The position numbers and the translations under genes are program-made. A model generated the notes under the pieces. That model saw only the letters and a program-made list of their open reading frames with translations, ran no database searches and had not been told where the DNA came from. Of a DNA stretch of 64,000 bases, positions 57,391-64,000 are shown piece after piece. This stretch comes from Rhabdophis nuchalis (lineage: Eukaryota; Chordata; Lepidosauria; Squamata; Natricidae). The DNA is taken from NCBI GenBank assembly GCA_039707465.1, contig CM077645.1, positions 64,429,850 through 64,493,849 of the forward strand, read 5' to 3'. Numbering within the stretch: the first letter of the stretch is position 1; each line of letters opens with the position of its first letter.

Positions 57391-57799
57391 GGGCCCACCT
57401 ATTCTATGTCACTCCTTTATTCTTACAAGGGCCCACCTTGATGAGGGATTAATTAATCCAGAGAGGTGGGCGAGGCGCAGTCTCAGGGGGGTTTTATTCA
57501 AATTTATGATTCGTATTTTAGGGGGTCCCAGGGACCGGGGAGGGATTAGTCAGGCTGGGGGCGGGACCAGTGCCAAGCCGGCGGGCGAAGTTAATAAGGA
57601 AGTGAGTGGGTCCGTTAAGAGGAGGGGGAGTAGGGACGCTCCAGAAAAGGGTCTTTCCATTCAAACGGTCGTGGGGACGGGCAGGTGCGATGGTAGACAA
57701 AGATCTCATCACCGGTTGGGAGAATGTGGCCGATGGATACGGGCGGTCACATGTCCCAACCCCCGCAATCTAGGTGGTCAGGGTTCACAGAGCCAGGGC

Positions 57800-58741
57800 T
57801 TGAGACTGATGTTATGCAATGCCAGGTCCATTGTCAACAAAGCCCCCCTCATTAACGACCTTGTGTCGGAGGGAGAGCCGGACCTGGCAGGAATTACGGA
57901 GACCTGGCTGGGCCACGAGGAAGGACTTCCTCTCGTGGAAATGTGCCCACCAGGTTACCACGCATTTCATCAGTCACGGGCCCTAGGTAGGGGTGGAGGG
58001 GTGGCGGTCATTGTGAGGGAAGGTCTTGAGCCGAGAGAGACCACTGTGCCACAGATAACCGTTTGTGAGTCCCTTTGCGTGAAGTGGGGCCCAGGGAGGC
58101 AGCTGGGCGTGCTGATTGTGTACCTGGCTCCCCGCTATGTATCAGCAGTCCTGCCTGAGCTCCTCGAGATGTTCGCCGAGATGGTGGTTGAGACCCCCAG
58201 ACTGTTAGTCATGGGGGACTTTAACTTGCCATCGGTAGGTGAGACATCCGAGGCAGCTCGGGAGTTCATGGCCTCCATGATGGCCATGGACCTGACCCAA
58301 GTAATTCAGGGCCCCACACACGAAGGAGGACACACACTGGATCTCATTTTTGTCTCTGGCCAGTGGAGGAGTGATTTAGCCATCATACCCCTGTCATGGT
58401 CAGATCACTCACTTCTCCGGCTCGGCTTTCCAACCGCTACACCCCACTGCCGGGAGGCGGAACCGGAATTTCCAAGATGGTTCCGCCCCAGGCGCCTGAT
58501 GGAACCTGAAAGGTTCCAGACGGAGCTTGGGCCACTTCCTGTAGCCCTGACCCGCGCCCGGATGGAGGACCTAGTGGCTGCATGGAATAGTGCAGCCACT
58601 GGGGCCTTGGACCGGGTTGCGCCTTTGCGGCCTCTCTTGCGGCAGCAAACCACCCAGGCTCCTTGGTTTTCCAAGGAGTTGAGGGTAATGAAGCGCCACA
58701 AGAGACGCCTAGAGAGAGAGGTGGAGATCCACACGCTCTGA
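57800..58741 (+). pseudogene. LINE endonuclease domain (APE type), open
   Basis: The open frame extends upstream to 57290, but recognisable LINE protein starts at LMLCNARSIVNKAPLIND. It carries the catalytic landmarks of AP-like endonucleases: Asn in LCNARS, Glu in ITETWL, Asp/Asn in VMGDFNLPS, and the SDHSLL box near 58400. This domain nicks target DNA for target-primed reverse transcription. All key residues are present. It is cut off from the RT by a one-base frameshift at about 58712-58722, after which the other frame continues RSESDRTQVRAHLRTYLVAL. Confidence 0.85.
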
Positions 58742-58998
58742 ATCGGACCGAACACAGGTGAGAGCCCATTTGAGGACTTACCTTGTGGCGTTAAGAGTGG
58801 CCAAGCGTCAGTATTGTGCCCCTCTTTTTGCATCTGCAGATAACTGCCCTGCCACCCTGTTTGGGGTAACCCGCTCCCTCCTTCAACAGAGGCCGTGGGA
58901 AGCCCCTCTACAGGGCAGAGCAGAGGAATTTGGGGAGTATCTGCAGGAAAAAATCACTTAGATTCGGAGCGAGTTGGTCTCCACTGGAAGTGGTCTGG
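58742..58998 (+). pseudogene. LINE linker/early RT segment, frameshifted
   Basis: The frame beginning around 58718 reads VRAHLRTYLVALRVAKRQ then YCAPLFASADNCPATLFGV and EFGEYLQEKIT followed by TAG. It is the continuation of the endonuclease ORF and ends where the antisense LINE inserted. The stop is one substitution from a Gln codon. Confidence 0.75.
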
Positions 58999-59001
58999 AG
59001 G

Positions 59002-60054
59002 GGATAATAATAATAATAATAATAATAAATTGGGATTTATTAACCGCACCCTCTCCCCACAGGGACCCGGGGCGGTGCACAGGCATAATTAAAAACAATA
59101 TACAATAATACAAATATTTCTTAAAATCGAATTAAATAAATCTACCCGTGCTAAAAACATAAATTAAAAACCCATTTAAAATTTATAATTAAAAGACAGA
59201 GAGAACTATTCAAGGCCGGCCAGTCGAAAGAGATGGGTCTTCAATTTTACACGGAAGGAGCGGAGGTCGGTGGTCGTTCTAATATCAGGGGGAAGGTCGT
59301 TCCAGAGGGCCGGGCCCGCCACAGAGAGCGCCCTTCCCCTGGGCGTCGCCCGCTGACAAAGTCTAGTGGACGGCACCCGGAGAAGCCCCTCTCTGTGGGA
59401 GCGAATCGGTCGTGAGGATGTGTGGGGCAGGATCCGATCTCGCAGATAGCTAGGTCCCGAGCCATGGAGCGCTTTGAAGATGATAACTAACACCTTGAAG
59501 CGCACCCGGAAGACGACAGGTAGCCAGTGCAGCTCGCGCAAGAGCGGTGTTACGTGGGCAAACCTAGAGGTGCCCATAATTGCTCGCGCGGCCGCATTCT
59601 GAACTAACTGAAGCCTCCGGGTGCACCTCAAGGGGAGCCCCATGTAGAGAGAGTTACAATAGTCCAGTCGGGATGTCACGAGGGCATGAGTGACTGTGCG
59701 AAGGGCGTCCCGATCCAATAGGGGGCGCAATTGGCGAACCAGGCGAACCTGGTAAAACGCCCTCCTGGCCACGGCTGTCACTTGCTCTTCCATAGACAGC
59801 CGGGTATCCAGGAGGACACCCAAATTGCGCGCCCCATCCACAGGGGCAAGATGTTCGCCCCCTATGGCCAGCGTTGGAGAAAGCTGGTTGAATCGGGCAG
59901 CCGGAAACCACAGCCACTCGGTCTTGGTCGGGTTGAGCCTAAGTCCGTTACTTCCCATCCAGATCCGCACGGCTTCCAGGCACTGGCACATCACCGGATG
60001 TTGGAGGCGGGTCTTGAGATACCATTCTGGGAGGAGTTTGACTCTGTTACTCCA
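59002..60054 (-). mobile_element. 5'-truncated L2/CR1-type LINE nested in antisense
   Basis: The minus-strand frame (to 59206) encodes the RT end: QCLEAVRIWMGSNGLRLN, PVDGARNLGVLLDTRLSM, SRLDYCNSLYMGLPLRC, ELHWLPVVFRVRFKVLV and ALWNDLPPDIRTT, stop at 59206-59208. A 3' UTR and (ATT)n tail follow at 59007-59031. It is closely related to the host copy (60810-61800), so the two form inverted repeats of about 1 kb. The first ~50 codons of the 314-codon frame belong partly to the host's reverse strand and are spurious. Confidence 0.85.
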
Positions 60055-60099
60055 ATGATATGGACAGGTTGCGTAGGCGACTGAGAGCCACCACATGTT

Positions 60100-60522
60100 T
60101 ATTGGACCCGTGTGCCTCCTGGCTTGTACTGGCATCCTGGGAGGTTTCATGAGGCTGGCTCCAGGAAGTAGTGAATGCTTCTTTGAGTGAGGGGTTCTTG
60201 CCTACCGTCTTGAAAGAGGCGGTGGTGAGGCCTCTCCTCAAGAAGCCTTCCCTGGACCCAGCATTGTTAGTAAATTATTGTCCGGTCTCACTTTTTGGCG
60301 AAGGTTGTAGAGAGTGTGGTGGCACAACAGTTTCCACGTCACCTGGAGGAAATTGATTATCTAGACCCGCGCCAGTCCGGCTTCCGGCCCGGTCACAGCA
60401 CGGAGACGGCATTGGTCGCGTTGGTGGATGATCTCTGAAGGGCCAGAGATGGGGGTTGTTCCTCCATCCTGGTCCTTTTAGACCTCTCGGCGGCTTTTGA
60501 TACCATCGACCATGGTATCCTA
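60100..60522 (+). pseudogene. LINE RT fingers/palm, degenerate
   Basis: Readable across two frames: VLKEAVVRPLLKKPSLD and LVNYCPVSLF, then DYLDPRQSGFRPGHSTETA and LVALVDDL followed by a TGA. These are the N-terminal RT motifs of L2/CR1 elements. A frameshift at about 60295 and stops disable it. Confidence 0.75.
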
Positions 60523-61596
60523 TTGCATCGACTGGAGGGGTTGGGGGTGAGGGGCACCATCTTGCGGTGGTTCTCCTCCTACCTCTCCGGTCGAACGCAA
60601 TTTGTATTGGCAGGGGGGCAGAGGTCAACCTCGAGGCCTCTCACTTGTGGGGTTCCTCAGGGGTCGGTCCTCTCGCCCCTCCTGTTCAATACATATATGA
60701 AGCCGCTGGGCGAGATCATCTGTGGTTTTGGGGTAGATTACCACCTGTACGCTGATGATACTCAGTTGTACATCTCTACCCCAAACCACCTCAACGATGC
60801 CATCGAAGTGATGTCCCGGTGTCTGGAAGCCGAACAGGTCTGGATGGGAAGGAACAGACTCAAGCTCAACCCGTCCAAGACTGAGTGGCTGTGGCTACCG
60901 GCGTCCCGGTTCAACCAGTTGACTCCATCACTGGCCATTGGGGGCGAACATCTGGTCCCCGTGGATCGGGCACGCAACTTGGGCGTCCTCCTAGATGCCC
61001 GGCTGTCAATGGAGGACCATGTGACAGCCGTGGCCAGGGGGGCATTCCACCAGGTTCACCTGGTGTGCCAGTTGCGTCCCTTATTGGACCGGGACGCCCT
61101 TTGCACAGTCACTCATGCGCTTGTGACGTCCCGTCTAGACTACTGTAACGCTCTCTACATGGGGCTCCCCTTGAGATGCACCCGAAGGCTACAGCTGGCC
61201 CAAAATGCGGCCGCGCGGGCAGTTCTGGGAGTTACCAGATACTCCCACATAACACCGCTCCTGCGCAGACTGCACTGGCTGCCTGTGGCCTTTCGGATGC
61301 GTTTCAAGGTGTTGGTCATCATCTTTAAAGCGCTCCATGGCACAGGACCTAGTTATTTGCGGGATCGTATCCTGCCCCATACATCCCTTCGGCCGATTCG
61401 CTCTCACAGAGAGGGACTTCTCCGGGTGCTGTCCACTAGGCAATGCCAGCGGGCGACGCCCAGGGGAAGGGCCTTCTCTGTGATGGGCCCAACCCTTTGG
61501 AATGACCTTCCCCCTGATATCAGAACGACCACGGACCTCCGCTCCTTCCACCAGAAACTCAAAACTCACTTGTTCCATCTAGCCGGCTTGGCCTAA
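60523..61596 (+). pseudogene. LINE reverse transcriptase C-terminal half, open 357 codons
   Basis: The frame actually enters from upstream (VLLDLSAAFDTIDHGIL, 60474 on) and stays open to 61596. It contains GVPQGSVLSPLLFNTYM, the catalytic YADDTQLY box (60748 on), LNPSKTEWLWLP, ARNLGVLLDARLSMEDH, SRLDYCNALYMGLPLRC and TLWNDLPPDIRTT. These identify an L2/CR1-superfamily RT with its usual C-terminal extension. The catalytic Asp pair is present, but the ORF as a whole is broken upstream. Confidence 0.88.
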
Positions 61597-61803
61597 CTTC
61601 ATGCTGCTCGCCCCAGTCTGTAATTTTAAATTATTTTATTCGGTTTTATAGGTTTAGTTTTAATTTTTATAAATTTGTACAGAAGACTATTTAATTTGAT
61701 TTTAACTTTGTATGTATTGTTATGGTTTTAGTAGTTTTAATTTTTACCTGTACACCACCCCGAGTCCCTTCGGGGAGAGGGGGCGGTCTAGAAATCTAAT
61801 AAA

Positions 61804-61970
61804 ATAAATAAATAAATAAGTATATATATATACTTATATATATATATGTTACGTCTGTTGTGCATATTCATTTTTATTTTATTAGCACTGTTATATTTTT
61901 GGTTGTACTTTATCATATTCCCCCAATGTAATTCCTTACACACACACACACACACACACACACACCAGAA
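61804..61970. repeat. AT palindrome and (CA)n microsatellite
   Basis: 'Aagtatatatatatactt' is a perfect palindrome at 61818-61835, followed by more (TA)n, and (AC)n at 61938-61965. Simple repeats after the LINE tail. Confidence 0.85.
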
Positions 61971-62800
61971 GTCCTGGTACATTTACATGCAGAAATAAGT
62001 TGTTCCCTGCTTCCTTCCCTACAACTCATATTCCAATCATGGTACCTCTGATGGTTTTATCTAACAAATACAGCTAAAATCTTGATGGGTCTATTTTCTA
62101 GTTTTAATTGCCTTCAATACCAGACAGTTGTAATTATTGCTTCCATAAATGTCTTAGATATTGTACAAAGAAATGCTATTTTGAGTTCTTTCTGACTCTA
62201 TTGGCTATCTCTTTGTTAAGTTAATTCTATTTCTAGTAATATGAAAGAGAATAAAACTTCTCTTGTTTCTATAGTCCATGCAACAAAGCAAATAAGGAAG
62301 CAACTGTTCCCTATTGATTGTTCCTAATACCTGATTAGATAACTAAGATCATAAGAAGAGGTCCTCCTTTGTGCATTGAGATTGATAGAGGTCACTTCCA
62401 CATACCACCACTTTTATTCCACTCTGTATTTACTTTACTCCATATTTTTCTCCAAATGATCTAATGATTATCTGCAAATCTCCCAACTTCAAAACCTTAA
62501 AATTACTGTTCTGCAGATTCTGCTTAGCAAAAATCCTCTCATTTAAGTGCCATACAAAGGGATAATAAAGAAAACAATCAGCTTTGTATGTACTTGTTTA
62601 TTGATGTGGTAGTTCATGTAAATAAATCAATTACCAAGAAGTTATTGGAAGCAATATTTCCAACTTCTCCCCCAAACAAACCAGGTTTATTGTGATTTGC
62701 AGATGAGCCAGAAATGAATCATCTTAATTCTCAAACACAACTGAGATCAATAATTCCTGTGAAGCCTACTGAGAGTTCTTGTGTGTGGAAGCACCTATAC

Positions 62801-62936
62801 CAGGGCTGTCAAACTTGCGGCCTGTGGGCCAGATCCGTCCCGTGCTGGCCACATCCACACCCAGTTTAGTGAAAGGGGAGGGGAGTTGCAATACGTCACA
62901 AGACACCACCATGACGATTCGAGTTTGACACCCCTG
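62801..62936. mobile_element. 136-bp hAT MITE (CAGGGGTGTCAAACT family)
   Basis: Left end CAGGGCTGTCAAACT; the right end, inward, is CAGGGGTGTCAAACT (14 of 15). Flanks ACCTATAC (62793-62800) and ACCTGCAC (62937-62944) match at 6 of 8. Subterminal 'gcggcctgtgggccagatcc' is typical. Non-coding. Confidence 0.85.
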
Positions 62937-63279
62937 ACCTGCACTATTATTCTATAATTATTCAAGGCGAATGCATTTCAAAATTTTCTCACTTCCCAAA
63001 ATGTCTGAGGCTCTTATTATTCTTACTGTTATTTACACCTGAATTTATCTCATTTTCTGTTTAATTGAACACTCAAGACAACAATAAAGTAAACAAAGTA
63101 AAACATAAAACAAGAATTAACACCATTAAAATTAACATCAAAATTAAAAGATATTAAAAGAATTACTGTAACAATTAAAAGCTTGGCAGAAGCTTTTGTA
63201 TCACCATTGCATTTGTACCATCTCCCCAGATATTGGGAGAATGGGAACAAGACATACAGTACTTCCTCAGGGAGCGCAT

Positions 63280-63423
63280 CAGAGGTGGTATTCTGGAGAA
63301 TCGGTAGCGGAAATTTTGAGAGTGGGGAGGAACTTGGGATTTGGCAGCATCCTTCCCCTGCCACAGAACCAGTAGTAACAGAACCAAAGAACTGGTAGTA
63401 AAAAAAATTGAATCCCACCACTG
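63280..63423. mobile_element. 144-bp hAT MITE, old copy
   Basis: Left CAGAGGTGGTATTCT; right, inward, CAGTGGTGGGATTCAAT. Flanks GAGCGCAT (63272-63279) and AAGTGTAT (63424-63431) agree at 5 of 8, the differences being transitions. 'Agaaccagtagtaacagaac' in the core follows the family. The small open frames here are spurious. Confidence 0.65.
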
Positions 63424-63629
63424 AAGTGTATGCCATTGTCTAGGAGTTACATCGGAGAAGACTACTCATGTACTGATTAGCTAAGCTTCTGGCGGGGGAT
63501 GTATAGCATCTTTAGAAAGGCCGTTGACTTAAGTAACAAGGCCTAATGGGAAAGAGGGTTCTAAAAATAATAAAAGCACTAAGTTCTTTAACATTTATCT
63601 CTAACATCTTAAAATGTGTTTGAAAGACA

Positions 63630-63805
63630 GGTAGTAATCTGTGCAGTCATTCCAATATAGTCATCATATAAATCCTGTACCATGAGCAGTCTGGTCAATC
63701 TGTTTTGCACCAACTGACATCTTCAGACTTTTTTTCAAGGCAGTCTCATGTAAAACACATTGTAGTAATCAAGATGAATTCCAACCAAAGTCTGGATAAT
63801 TGCTA
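63630..63805 (-). repeat. Old L2/CR1 fragment, minus orientation
   Basis: 'Tctgttttgcaccaactgac', 'gtctcatgtaaaacacattg' and 'tagtaatcaagatgaattcc' are the reverse of the LDYCNSLY/GLPLR region of L2/CR1 reverse transcriptase. Strongly diverged. Confidence 0.5.
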
Positions 63806-63814
63806 TAATTAATT

Positions 63815-64000
63815 TGATTTTTTGATTTTATTAAATTTATACCCCGCCCTTCTCCTTGTTAGGACCCAGGGCGGCGCACAGGCATTATATAAAACCATAA
63901 ATACAATATACATCAATTAAAAATATAATAAATTAATTCACCCGTGCTAAAACCCGTTTAAAACCGTAACCAAATTATAATTTATATTTAAAAGTCAGAC
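63815..64000 (-). repeat. L2-type LINE 3' end running off the window
   Basis: 'Ttgattttattaaatttata', 'ccccgcccttctccttgtta' and 'ggacccagggcggcgcacag' then 'ttcacccgtgctaaaa' parallel the 3' UTR of the antisense copy at 59031-59200. The element continues beyond position 64000. Confidence 0.7.

Larger units (their letters stand above)
57391..61805 (+). mobile_element. Nearly full-length L2/CR1-type LINE with nested insertion
   Basis: From a GC-rich 5' UTR (57391-57780) through an APE-type endonuclease and reverse transcriptase to a 3' UTR ending 'caccccgagtcccttcgggg', 'gggcggtctagaaatctaat' and AAATAAATA. It is interrupted at about 59002-60054 by an oppositely oriented member of the same family. 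Breaks seen: a frameshift in the GAGAGAGAG run near 58715, a stop after QEKIT (58961), stops near 60150 and 60436 and a frameshift near 60295. The 5' boundary is approximate. Confidence 0.85.

Noticed and set aside
59206..60150. 314-codon frame as one protein
   Set aside because: Its first ~50 codons read the reverse strand of the host LINE; only the rest is LINE protein.
61788..61982. 64-codon frame with Cys/Val and Tyr/Ile runs
   Set aside because: Translation of (CA)n and (TA)n repeats.

Overview
This is vertebrate nuclear DNA, almost certainly from a squamate reptile and possibly a snake. It is AT-rich. It carries one split gene with GT-AG introns and a CpG-rich promoter, and a squamate-type repeat mix: L2/CR1, L1, R4-like and BovB-like LINEs, a tRNA-headed SINE, and many small hAT and Tc1/mariner-type elements. 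Nothing bacterial, organellar or viral was seen.

Positions 2.4-30.1 kb hold the one recognisable host gene, FAM204A, on the minus strand. Seven coding exons were located by homology and splice sites and join to 238 codons. A non-coding first exon lies in a CpG island at about 29.5-30.2 kb with YY1, CCAAT, GC-box and X-box-like sites. The last intron is 17.4 kb. It holds several low-repeat, TAAT-rich stretches that look like conserved non-coding elements, one exon-like sequence of unknown origin (12959-13175), a mariner-type MITE inside a tandem array, and several hAT elements.

Positions 30.2-64 kb are intergenic and consist mostly of nested transposons. Several elements can be delimited to the base by target-site duplications (TSDs): hAT elements with 8-bp duplications at 31473, 31856, 39429, 46100, 52905 and 62801; 5'-truncated L1 copies at 38624-39080 and 47732-49455; and two L1-type elements (34464-35879 and 53626-55606) that each have a 5' leader, ORF1 and a 3' UTR but no ORF2. 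The second of these has an intact 282-codon ORF1 and a 20-bp perfect duplication. This half-L1 family is the most unusual content of the window. A nearly full-length L2/CR1-type LINE with a largely open endonuclease domain and a YADD reverse transcriptase spans 57.4-61.8 kb and is interrupted by an oppositely oriented relative.

The AT-rich blocks at 41-44.4, 51-52.3 and 56.2-57 kb have no genes. Parts of 43.3-43.8 and 56.24-56.58 kb look like conserved regulatory DNA. Repeat family names are from memory of terminal sequences and protein motifs, not from a database search.
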